In this document: piece by piece, positions 6,741 to 13,259 of the stretch | How the letters are laid out: each line of letters begins with the position of its first letter | How positions within the stretch are numbered: position 1 is the first letter of the stretch | Assembly (NCBI GenBank): GCA_964468725.1 | Contig: CAYXVU010000152.1 | Location: 1-14,580 of the forward strand | Origin: CAYXVU01 sp964468725 | Lineage (GTDB): Bacteria; Acidobacteriota; Blastocatellia; UBA7656 | Direction: 5' to 3' | DNA length: 14,580 nucleotides | The notes under the pieces: model-generated | Told to the model about the DNA's origin: nothing | What the model saw: only the letters and a program-made list of their open reading frames with translations | Databases searched by the model: none | Translations under genes and position numbers: made by a program

Positions 6741-7823
6741 ATGGAACTAGCGCACAGAATCGGACAACTGCTCATCGTCGGACTGCCAGGTGCGGAACTG
6801 GATGCGGAAACGCGTGAACTGCTCGAAACGATTCAACCTGGCGGCGTGTTGCTCAGCAAGCGCAATATCGAAAACGCTCAGCAGGTGAGCCGCCTCAACG
6901 CGGCAATTCGTTCCGCCTTGCGCGTCACCCCAATCATTGCTGTCGATCAAGAGGGTGGTCGCGTGGATCGTCTCAAAGAAATCTTTTCGCCCATGCCCTC
7001 TGCCGATCTGTTGCGCGCATCGGGGGATGCCTCGCTCGCCTCGCGCATGGGGGAGATCGTTGCCGATGGGCTGCGCTTGCTGGGGTTCAATGTGAACTTC
7101 GCGCCGGTTCTCGATGTTGCGGTTGACGATTCGGCAGAGAATGGATTGCAAGGCCGCTATCTGGGGGCATCGGTGGCGGAGGTCATTCGTCTTGCCGGAG
7201 CCTACCTCGAAGGGCTAGAGCGATTAGGCATCATCGGCGTCGGCAAACATTTTCCCGGACTGGGCGCATCGGTCACCGATTCGCATGCAACGCTGCCGAG
7301 AGTAGACGCATTGCGTGATGAATTGATGAGACGCGATCTAGCGCCCTATCAGGAGCTCTTCACCAAGATCAATGCGCGGCTCAATGCCGTCATGATATCG
7401 CACGCTCACTACACGGCTTTTGATGGCCCCTCGCCGCTTCCGGCTTCGCTCTCAAAGAATGTGGTAACTGGACTGCTACGTGAAGAGATCAGTTTCAAGG
7501 GATTGGCCATAACAGACGATCTGGCGATGGGCGCAATCGTCGAATCCCGCAGCCTGCCGGAAGCCGCCATCATCTCTATCGAGGTGGGCAATGACCTGGC
7601 GATGGTGGCCGGGACACCACAACAAGTCATGGAAGCCTGGCAGGCGATGGTAAACGCCGCACAAGATGGCCGCATCACTCGAACTCACATCAGCCGCGCC
7701 TTCGATCACATTGCCCGCGTCAAATCTATGCTGTCTCCTCCACACGACTACTCTCAAGATGCAGTTTCGCGGCTGCGCGGACAAATCGCCGAAGTCAATC
7801 AAGCCTTACAACATGCTCGCTGA
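6741..7823 (+). CDS. nagZ: beta-N-acetylhexosaminidase, glycoside hydrolase family 3
   Basis: Cytoplasmic enzyme of peptidoglycan recycling; it removes N-acetylglucosamine from anhydro-muropeptides. The 360-residue length fits single-domain NagZ, and no signal peptide is visible. Motifs in order: GGVLLSKRNIEN (34-45), IAVDQEGGRVDRLK (66-79), GFNVNFAPVLDV (115-126), KHFPGLGASVTDSH (169-182) and ITDDLAMGA (257-265). Lys169-His170 and the DSH His182 correspond to the substrate-binding and acid/base residues, and Asp259 to the nucleophile. The second His of the usual PGHG segment is Leu174 here. No good Shine-Dalgarno sequence precedes the ATG, and the gene starts 27 bases after mtnA, so translation may depend on coupling. 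The assignment as a GH3 hexosaminidase is firm; the exact role in recycling is inferred. Confidence 0.93.
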   Translation: MELAHRIGQLLIVGLPGAELDAETRELLETIQPGGVLLSKRNIENAQQVSRLNAAIRSALRVTPIIAVDQEGGRVDRLKEIFSPMPSADLLRASGDASLASRMGEIVADGLRLLGFNVNFAPVLDVAVDDSAENGLQGRYLGASVAEVIRLAGAYLEGLERLGIIGVGKHFPGLGASVTDSHATLPRVDALRDELMRRDLAPYQELFTKINARLNAVMISHAHYTAFDGPSPLPASLSKNVVTGLLREEISFKGLAITDDLAMGAIVESRSLPEAAIISIEVGNDLAMVAGTPQQVMEAWQAMVNAAQDGRITRTHISRAFDHIARVKSMLSPPHDYSQDAVSRLRGQIAEVNQALQHAR

Positions 7824-7919
7824 AGAAATCAGCGGACGATTGTTGTTCTCTTCACTCGCTCTGAAATCCGCTTCACAATACGCGCCCGTAGTATCGGGTG
7901 TTGAGTGGAGAAAATCATT

Positions 7920-8096
7920 ATGCAAGAGATGACACAATCCTATGATGAATCCGGCTCTTTATGGGCAGCGGCTCTATTTTATGTTGCCGTCTTATTAAGC
8001 GCCTTCGCGATTGGGCTCTACGGGCTTCTGATGCTATTACAACTTTCGGCTGAGACGGCTGCGCACAGCACAGGCGGGCCAGGGCTCTTATTCTAA
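7920..8096 (+). CDS. small single-helix membrane protein, unknown function
   Basis: This 58-residue protein is not recognised. A polar N-terminus (MQEMTQSYDESGS) leads into one hydrophobic segment at about residues 14-41 (WAAALFYVAVLL...LLMLLQL). A short, Gly/Pro-containing tail follows. The ATG at 7920 is preferred over the in-frame GTG at 7905 because GGAG (7907-7910) sits nine bases before it. The hydrophobic segment and ribosome-binding site argue for a real gene, but there is no homology evidence. It lies between nagZ and a PASTA-domain membrane protein, so an envelope-associated role is possible. A TAGTAT at 7889 could be a -10 element, but no matching -35 is seen. Confidence 0.55.
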   Translation: MQEMTQSYDESGSLWAAALFYVAVLLSAFAIGLYGLLMLLQLSAETAAHSTGGPGLLF

Positions 8097-8184
8097 ATCG
8101 GCACGCCCAGTTGATTCGTCGTTGAGCCATTCCTCCGACTCATTACCTTCCGATAGCCGCATTCCTGTGGCGAAGATAGCCCGG

Positions 8185-8214
8185 TTGAAAGCCGCATCCA
8201 CACGATGCTAGACT
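8185..8214 (+). promoter_or_regulatory. promoter abutting the PASTA gene start
   Basis: TTGAAA (8185-8190), an 18-base spacer, then TAGACT (8209-8214) preceded by TGC, an extended -10 pattern. The predicted start is at about 8221-8222, coinciding with the ATG at 8222, so the mRNA may have no leader. Confidence 0.5.
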
Positions 8215-8221
8215 GCCAGCG

Positions 8222-8629
8222 ATGAGTACATCAGCATCGGGAAAAGTCGCAGAAGCCAGTAGCAGCATTGCATGGACGATTGCGCGGCGATTGGGAACGG
8301 TTATGGTGCTGGGTCTGGCTTTTATCCTGAGCGCGACCTTGACGATCTATCTGATGTTTCGCAGCGGCGACACGCGCGTGCCAGATGTCATCGGCAAAAC
8401 GGAAGTCGAAGCGAAACAGATGGCACAAACCGCCGGGCTGCGGGTAAAAATTCAGCGCCGCAGCGATGCCAATATCCCTCTCAACACCGTTATTGAAACG
8501 CGTCCGGGGCCGAACGCTTCCGTCAAAACCGATTCGATACTAGTCATCATCATCAGCGACGGCCCGCAGCAAGCAAACAATCGAGAGTTTGAGAGCACCG
8601 CGCCCGTGTCAGCGATCAACTGGCATTGA
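8222..8629 (+). CDS. membrane-anchored single-PASTA-domain protein
   Basis: A 135-residue protein with a short cytoplasmic N-terminus, one transmembrane helix at about 24-46 (LGTVMVLGLAFILSATLTIYL), and one PASTA domain at about 51-114. The domain begins DTRVPDVIGKTEVEAK, runs through AGLRVKI, and ends VIETRPGPNASVKTDSILVIIISDGP. This is the canonical PASTA pattern. PASTA domains bind peptidoglycan fragments or beta-lactam-like ligands in PknB-type kinases and some penicillin-binding proteins, usually in tandem. Here there is one copy and no kinase or transpeptidase domain. Topology puts the domain outside the inner membrane. No Shine-Dalgarno sequence is seen before the ATG. The next gene, rpe, begins 44 bases after the stop. 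Function is unknown; cell-wall sensing or anchoring is a guess from the domain. Confidence 0.85.
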   Translation: MSTSASGKVAEASSSIAWTIARRLGTVMVLGLAFILSATLTIYLMFRSGDTRVPDVIGKTEVEAKQMAQTAGLRVKIQRRSDANIPLNTVIETRPGPNASVKTDSILVIIISDGPQQANNREFESTAPVSAINWH

Positions 8630-8673
8630 CCGGCAACGAGAACCGATTCCATCAGAGAGATGAGAAAAGCCAT

Positions 8674-9342
8674 ATGGTAGAGATCGCCCCCTCGATTCTT
8701 TCGGCTGACTTCGCGCGACTCGGAGAACAGATTCAAGCCGCCGAGCGCGGTGGCGCGGGGATCATTCATTGCGATGTCATGGATGGTCATTTCGTGCCCA
8801 ACATCACCATTGGCCCGCTCATCGTCGAAGCTGCGCGGCGGGTCACCAACCTGCCGCTCGATTGCCATTTGATGATTAAAGACCCGGATCGGTACATCGG
8901 CGATTTCGCGCGCGCCGGAGCGGCGATGATCTCGGTTCACGTCGAAGAGGTTGTCCATCTACATCGCACCTTAACGGCGATTAGAGAGTTGGGATGTCGT
9001 CCCGGCATCGTGCTCAACCCGGCCACTCCGTTGTCCACGCTCGAAGAAGCGTTGCCTTATGCCGATTACGTGCTCTTGATGTCTGTGAATCCGGGATTTG
9101 GCGGGCAGAAGTTCATCCAGTCGTCGCTTGACAAGATCAGTCGTTTGAAAGGTATGATTGAGGCTCGCAGTCTTAACGTACATATCGAAGTAGATGGCGG
9201 AATCGGGCTAACCAACATTGCCGATGTCGTACGACATGGAGCCGAATGGATCGTCGCCGGATCGGCGGTCTTCGGCAAAGGTGATATTGAGACCGCGACT
9301 CGGGAGTTAGGCCGCAAAGCCCTTGAGCCGCTCACAGTTTAA
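8674..9342 (+). CDS. rpe: ribulose-phosphate 3-epimerase
   Basis: TIM-barrel enzyme that interconverts D-ribulose 5-phosphate and D-xylulose 5-phosphate in the pentose phosphate pathway. It is 222 residues long, normal for Rpe. The ATG at 8674 gives the family N-terminus VEIAPSILSADFARL; a longer in-frame start at 8626 would overlap the previous gene and add 16 unconserved residues. Metal and catalytic residues are visible: His32 and Asp34 in HCDVMDGHFVPN, His65 in DCHLM, and Asp174 in EVDGGI. The phosphate-loop segment MSVNPGFGGQKF (136-147) is also present. The ribosome-binding site is weak (purine-rich AGAGAGATGAGAAAAG). It may be transcribed from the promoter at 8185 together with the PASTA gene. 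Confidence 0.96.
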   Translation: MVEIAPSILSADFARLGEQIQAAERGGAGIIHCDVMDGHFVPNITIGPLIVEAARRVTNLPLDCHLMIKDPDRYIGDFARAGAAMISVHVEEVVHLHRTLTAIRELGCRPGIVLNPATPLSTLEEALPYADYVLLMSVNPGFGGQKFIQSSLDKISRLKGMIEARSLNVHIEVDGGIGLTNIADVVRHGAEWIVAGSAVFGKGDIETATRELGRKALEPLTV

Positions 9343-9408
9343 ACCCGTGCTCTGTACTTGTAAGAAAGTACCAGCGTTAAAATCCAACAAGGGGAATTCA
9401 GCCTGCGA

Positions 9409-9429
9409 GAGTGACGCAAAGCGAGTGAC
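9409..9429 (+). repeat. heptanucleotide short tandem repeat (GAGTGAC type)
   Basis: GAGTGAC (9409-9415), a seven-base spacer GCAAAGC, then GAGTGAC (9423-9429) keep a strict seven-base register in the rpe-bamD gap. The same heptamer occurs at 11826-11843 and, variant and inverted, at 11960-11986. Confidence 0.45.
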
Positions 9430-9547
9430 TAGCGATTGTCCTGATTGCCGCCCTGTGCAAAGGGAGTTGAGTGAGACGCTTCTTCGCATCCATTTCGTCA
9501 CGCAGTACTCACCACGTGTCATTCCCACGGGCTGCCGGTAACAGATT

Positions 9548-10726
9548 ATGAAAGCAGTAAAGTTTGTCGTTCTCGTCATCGCTGTCGCTTTGGCCTTCTC
9601 CGGTTGCGGAGGAAAGGCAAAAAACAAGGTGGCGTTGGAAGATGCCAAAGCCGGACGTGATCGCGAATTATTCACCGATGGGATTAAAGCCATTCACAAA
9701 GGTAATTATGACGAAGGCAGAATTCTTCTCAACACCATGATCAACACCTACTCCGACAGTCCGCTTACGAGAATTGCCAAACTCGCCAGTGCGGACTCGT
9801 TTTATCTTCAAGGCGGATCGAAGAATCTCGCACAAGCCGAAGTCGAATACCGCGATTGGATTCAGTTCTTCCCCAACGATGATATCGCCGATGACATCAT
9901 GCTCAAGATGGCCGAAATCCATCTGCGTCAGGTGATGGCGCCCGACCGCGATACGACGCATGCGAAGATCGCCGAACAACAATTGAAAGAGTTGTTGCGC
10001 CGCTACCCGGACTCCGACCGTCGTGAGGATGTCAATGCCCTCATGAACGAAGTGCAGGAGATCCTCGCCATGCACGAATTGAAAGTCGCAAAGTTCTACT
10101 ATGAAATCCGCCAAACGGCCACTGCCGCGCAGATGCGCACCGAAGAGATTCTCAAGAAATATCCCAACTTCTCCCGCTTCGATGAAGCTCTGTGGCTGCA
10201 CGCCCGCGCCATGGCCGATCAGGAAGACACCGAATCCGCCAGCCAAGATTTATCGCGCCTGATTATCAACTACCCGCACTCGGAGTTTCGTCCGAAAGCC
10301 GAAGCTCTCTTAAAGCAGTGGGGCAAACCGGTGCCCGAACCCGACCCGGTCAAACTCGCGCAAGCGCCGCCTGACGGCAAAGGGATCATGTCGCGCACAA
10401 CCGGTTTTCTGTTCGGCCCCAAAATTGACACGTCACCAAAGGGGGTGTTGATTGACCGCGATATCAAAGTTGATGAGATGGTGAATCGCGCCACCGAAAT
10501 CGCCGGTGCGCCGAAAGGTGAAGGTCCGACCACCCCCGGTGCGGCGACGACTTCGAACACTCGCGACCAACGCCCGCGTCGCGCCTCCGGTGCCAGTCAG
10601 GATGTCGAAGTCAAACCTACAGACGCCAACTCAAAAGAGAGTAAAGGCAAAGGTAAAAAGAACGAGAAAGACAACAAGAAAGAGAAGAACAACGAAGGCT
10701 CATCTAAAATCCTTCGCAACCCGTGA
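9548..10726 (+). CDS. bamD: outer-membrane assembly lipoprotein BamD with long charged C-terminal tail
   Basis: TPR-type lipoprotein of the beta-barrel assembly machinery on the periplasmic face of the outer membrane. It has a lipoprotein signal: Lys-containing start, a hydrophobic run, and FSGC with lipidated Cys20. Residues 38-260 hold tandem helical TPR-like units including GIKAIHKGNYDEGRILLNTM, WIQFFPNDDIADDIML and LKELLRRYPDSDRREDV, the YfiO/BamD pattern. At 392 residues it is much longer than common BamD (about 245). The extra 130 residues are Pro/Gly/Thr-rich, then Lys/Glu/Asn-rich (363-383). Other periplasmic TPR lipoproteins are possible, but length, lipobox and repeats make BamD the best call. 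No Shine-Dalgarno sequence or clear promoter was recognised upstream. Confidence 0.82.
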   Translation: MKAVKFVVLVIAVALAFSGCGGKAKNKVALEDAKAGRDRELFTDGIKAIHKGNYDEGRILLNTMINTYSDSPLTRIAKLASADSFYLQGGSKNLAQAEVEYRDWIQFFPNDDIADDIMLKMAEIHLRQVMAPDRDTTHAKIAEQQLKELLRRYPDSDRREDVNALMNEVQEILAMHELKVAKFYYEIRQTATAAQMRTEEILKKYPNFSRFDEALWLHARAMADQEDTESASQDLSRLIINYPHSEFRPKAEALLKQWGKPVPEPDPVKLAQAPPDGKGIMSRTTGFLFGPKIDTSPKGVLIDRDIKVDEMVNRATEIAGAPKGEGPTTPGAATTSNTRDQRPRRASGASQDVEVKPTDANSKESKGKGKKNEKDNKKEKNNEGSSKILRNP

Positions 10727-10734
10727 TAGCCATC

Positions 10735-10772
10735 GGGTGTCAGGTTCCAGACTACCCGGATGCCTGACACCT
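10735..10772 (+). repeat. REP-like palindrome between bamD and the SDR gene
   Basis: GGTGTCAGG (10736-10744) and CCTGACACC (10763-10771) are perfect 9-base inverted arms around an 18-base centre, in which TCC and GGA can pair further. A G-T pair at 10735/10772 extends the stem. There is no T-run, so it is not a convincing terminator. The arms resemble dispersed extragenic palindromes of the GTGTCAGG type; a single copy is seen in this window. Confidence 0.6.
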
Positions 10773-10789
10773 TTCACCTGACCTCTGCT

Positions 10790-11851
10790 ATGAGAGTCCT
10801 CGTCATCGGTGGGACTGGATACATCGGCAGCCATACTGTCGAGGAGTTAGTGCGACGCGGCTATGAAGTTACGGTTTTCGCACGCGGACTGACCCCGACT
10901 GCGCTACCTGACGAAATTACCTTCATCACCGGCGACCGCCACAAAAGCGAAGACCTCGAACACGCACGCGCACAGGGCTTCGATGCGATCATTGACATCA
11001 ATGCCTACACGCGTGAAGAGACGCAAACCGTCATAAAAATTTTCGATGGCGAAATCAAACGGTTTGTCCATCTAAGCACGGTAGCGGTTTATCATCTCGC
11101 AGCCCCGATGCCACTCAAAGAGGATGCTCCACTGGTGACCGATCCCCTTCTCCACTATGCTTATAACAAAGCCGAATGCGAACGAGCGTTGCGGTGGGCA
11201 TATACTAAAAATCAGTTCCCCTATGTGGCCATTCGACCGCCGGTTGTTTTCGGCCCGCGAGACGACAAATCCCGCGAGTGTTTCTACCTGAAGCGCCTCT
11301 TTGCAGGCGACCCCATCATCGTTCCCGATACCGGCGCTAATCCCATCTTCGCCATCTATGTCAAAGATTTGGCTACCATCTTAGTCAATGCATTGCAATC
11401 CGATCAGGCCACCGGCTGCGCTTATCATCTTGCACAATCGGAATTTGTTACCCTCGATCAACATATTGCCGCCATCGCGCAGATTGCCGGTGCCACTGCG
11501 GATGTCGAATATCTTCCCGTTCATCTGCTCGACCGCTTTGGCTTTGTCGTCAATAACTTTCCTTTCTATCTCGGCGGGCAGCCAATTCTGCTTGACACCC
11601 ACGCAGCGCAACGGGATTTGAAGTTTAAGCCGACCCCCTACCGGCAGGCCTTGCGCGACACGATTGCCTATTTTCTAGGTGTCGGCGTAGATGCTCACAA
11701 CACCATAGAAGACTTGCGACCTCTCGGCGTCTCCCGTATGCAGGAACGCGCTCTTGTCACCTCCTATCGTGTTGCCCGCCAACGCTTCGAAGACGCGCTC
11801 ATTGATGATTGGCTCAATGGACTACAAGTGACGAGTGACAAGCAAAATTAA
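10790..11851 (+). CDS. extended SDR family NAD-dependent epimerase/dehydratase
   Basis: Sugar-nucleotide-modifying enzyme of the extended short-chain dehydrogenase class, 353 residues. The N-terminal NAD-binding motif GGTGYIG is at residues 7-13. The catalytic Tyr123-x3-Lys127 (YAYNK) and upstream Ser96 in LSTVAVY follow the UDP-glucose 4-epimerase pattern, and RPPVVFGPRD is the typical substrate-side motif. The ATG at 10790 gives the family start MRVLVIGGTGYIG; the ATG at 10760 lies inside the palindrome and adds ten unconserved residues. The last residues (QVTSDKQN) are encoded by a GTGACGAGTGAC repeat, so the natural C-terminus is eroded or extended by repeat DNA. Substrate is unknown. Between bamD and lpxB, a role in surface polysaccharide or LPS sugar supply is plausible. 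Confidence 0.88.
   Translation: MRVLVIGGTGYIGSHTVEELVRRGYEVTVFARGLTPTALPDEITFITGDRHKSEDLEHARAQGFDAIIDINAYTREETQTVIKIFDGEIKRFVHLSTVAVYHLAAPMPLKEDAPLVTDPLLHYAYNKAECERALRWAYTKNQFPYVAIRPPVVFGPRDDKSRECFYLKRLFAGDPIIVPDTGANPIFAIYVKDLATILVNALQSDQATGCAYHLAQSEFVTLDQHIAAIAQIAGATADVEYLPVHLLDRFGFVVNNFPFYLGGQPILLDTHAAQRDLKFKPTPYRQALRDTIAYFLGVGVDAHNTIEDLRPLGVSRMQERALVTSYRVARQRFEDALIDDWLNGLQVTSDKQN
11826..11843 (+). repeat. heptanucleotide short tandem repeat at the SDR 3' end
   Basis: AAGTGAC-GAGTGAC-AAGC is in seven-base register. It overlaps the last codons of the SDR gene. An inverted relative (GGC GAGTGGC GAGTGGC GAGCGAC AAG on the minus strand) lies at 11960-11986. Confidence 0.5.
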
Positions 11852-11861
11852 AGTAAGAGAG

Positions 11862-13238
11862 ATGGCTGACAAAAGCGGGGAGATAAAGGCAGAAGACCAG
11901 AGTGCCGCAATGCATTCACCGGCGAATGTGCAGCCTGCCTCACATCTCATTTCCGACAACTTGTCGCTCGCCACTCGCCACTCGCCCCTATCGTTGATGA
12001 TCGTTGCAGGCGAAGCGAGCGGCGATAAGCATGGGGCGGCACTGGCACGCGCACTTCAGCGGTTCCATTCCGAAACCGAGTTTGCCTTCTTCGGGGCAGG
12101 CGGCGAAGAGATGCGCGCGGCTGGCGTCGAAACGCTTGTGGATGCCCGCGAAGTTGCCATCATGGGCATCCCGGAAATTGCGCGCTCACTGGGTAAACTC
12201 TATCGCGCTTACCGCCGCTTGCTGAACGCAGCGCGTACCCGACAGCCTCGCGTGATTGTGTTGATTGATTGGCCGGATTTCAATATGCGGCTGGCGCGGA
12301 AATTACGCCGTGAAGGGTTCAAGATCATTTATTACATCAGCCCGCAAATCTGGGCGTGGCGTCGCTATCGCCTCAACGCGCTGCGCCGCGATGTCAACAA
12401 GATGCTGGTCATTTTGCCTTTCGAAGAAGCTTTCTATCAAAATGCCGGATTGGATGTCGAATATGTCGGCCACCCGCTGGTCGAAATCGTGCGCGCCACG
12501 GCTCAGAGGGAAGCCTTTGCGTCACGCCATCATCTTGACCCTACCAAACCGATGCTCGCGCTCTTACCCGGAAGCCGCCGCAAAGAAATTCATTATCACC
12601 TACCAGCGCTGCTCAACGCGGCGGCCAAGCTTTGGAATCTCCGTTTCGAATTTGATGGACGGTGCGACGAGTTGTCTCCCCCTTCGAAGGCATCAATTTC
12701 AGATGCTCAATTCATCATCCCACTCGCTTCAACGGTTGATCGCCAACAGATCAATCAGATTTTTCAGCGTGTAAACCGCCTTCCCAATTCGGCTGTCAGA
12801 TTCATCGAAGACGATACCTACAACGCGCTCGCACAGGCTTGCTTTGCCATCGTTGCCAGTGGTACAGCGACCGTCGAAGCCGCGTTACTGGGCACACCGA
12901 TGGCGATTATCTATCGAGCTTCTGAGTTGAACTGGCATCTTCTCCGCCCGCTCATTCACCTCGATACTTTTGGGATGGTCAATCTGATTGCCGGTCGTCG
13001 GATTGTGCCGGAACTCATTCAGCATGAGGTTACCGGCGAAAAGATTGCTGACGCCGTTGCAGCGATTCTCAGCAGTCCTGATCGTCTCCAGCAAATGCGT
13101 GACGGACTTGCAGAGGTTTGTCGTCGTTTAACAACTGAGGGGACGCCCGGAGCCGAGCGCGCAGCCCAGGCTGTCATGCAATGCATCATCAAAGACAACC
13201 TAATGCAGCAATCTATCTCGCCGGAGCGCAGGTTTTAA
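11862..13238 (+). CDS. lpxB: lipid-A-disaccharide synthase
   Basis: Peripheral inner-membrane glycosyltransferase (GT19) that joins UDP-2,3-diacylglucosamine and lipid X to give the lipid A disaccharide. The conserved core begins at MIVAGEASGDKHG (11997). From there the protein is 413 residues, against about 380 in E. coli. Core numbering: IMGIPEIARSL (55-65), DWPDFNMRLARKLR (91-104), YYISPQIWAWRRYRL (112-126), YVGHPLVE (156-163), LLPGSRRKEI (189-198), SGTATVEAALLGTP (288-301). A short insert at about 221-236 (CDELSPPSK) is unusual. The start is uncertain: GTG 11835 overlaps the previous gene; ATG 11862 follows AAGTAAGAGAG; ATG 11997 matches the family N-terminus but has no ribosome-binding site. 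I take 11862, which adds 45 unconserved residues partly encoded by repeat DNA. Confidence 0.9.
   Translation: MADKSGEIKAEDQSAAMHSPANVQPASHLISDNLSLATRHSPLSLMIVAGEASGDKHGAALARALQRFHSETEFAFFGAGGEEMRAAGVETLVDAREVAIMGIPEIARSLGKLYRAYRRLLNAARTRQPRVIVLIDWPDFNMRLARKLRREGFKIIYYISPQIWAWRRYRLNALRRDVNKMLVILPFEEAFYQNAGLDVEYVGHPLVEIVRATAQREAFASRHHLDPTKPMLALLPGSRRKEIHYHLPALLNAAAKLWNLRFEFDGRCDELSPPSKASISDAQFIIPLASTVDRQQINQIFQRVNRLPNSAVRFIEDDTYNALAQACFAIVASGTATVEAALLGTPMAIIYRASELNWHLLRPLIHLDTFGMVNLIAGRRIVPELIQHEVTGEKIADAVAAILSSPDRLQQMRDGLAEVCRRLTTEGTPGAERAAQAVMQCIIKDNLMQQSISPERRF
11960..11986 (-). repeat. heptanucleotide short tandem repeat inside the lpxB 5' extension
   Basis: On the minus strand: GGC, GAGTGGC, GAGTGGC, GAGCGAC, AAG. 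Three seven-base units are related to the GAGTGAC repeat at 11826 but in opposite orientation. They lie just before the conserved LpxB core, suggesting that the preceding 135 bases were originally intergenic. Confidence 0.5.
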
Positions 13239-13259
13239 TGGCCCTGATTGTCGGTAGTT

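Noticed and set aside
7831..7872. AGCGGA / TCCGCT inverted repeat after nagZ as a terminator
   Set aside because: Only six pairs across about 30 bases, without a T-run.
9354..9371. GTACTT / AAGTAC hairpin after rpe as a terminator
   Set aside because: Six mostly weak pairs and no T-tract.
9323..9541. 72-residue Cys-containing ORF between rpe and bamD
   Set aside because: It starts inside the end of rpe in another frame, has no ribosome-binding site, and passes through the heptamer repeat region; chance ORF more likely.
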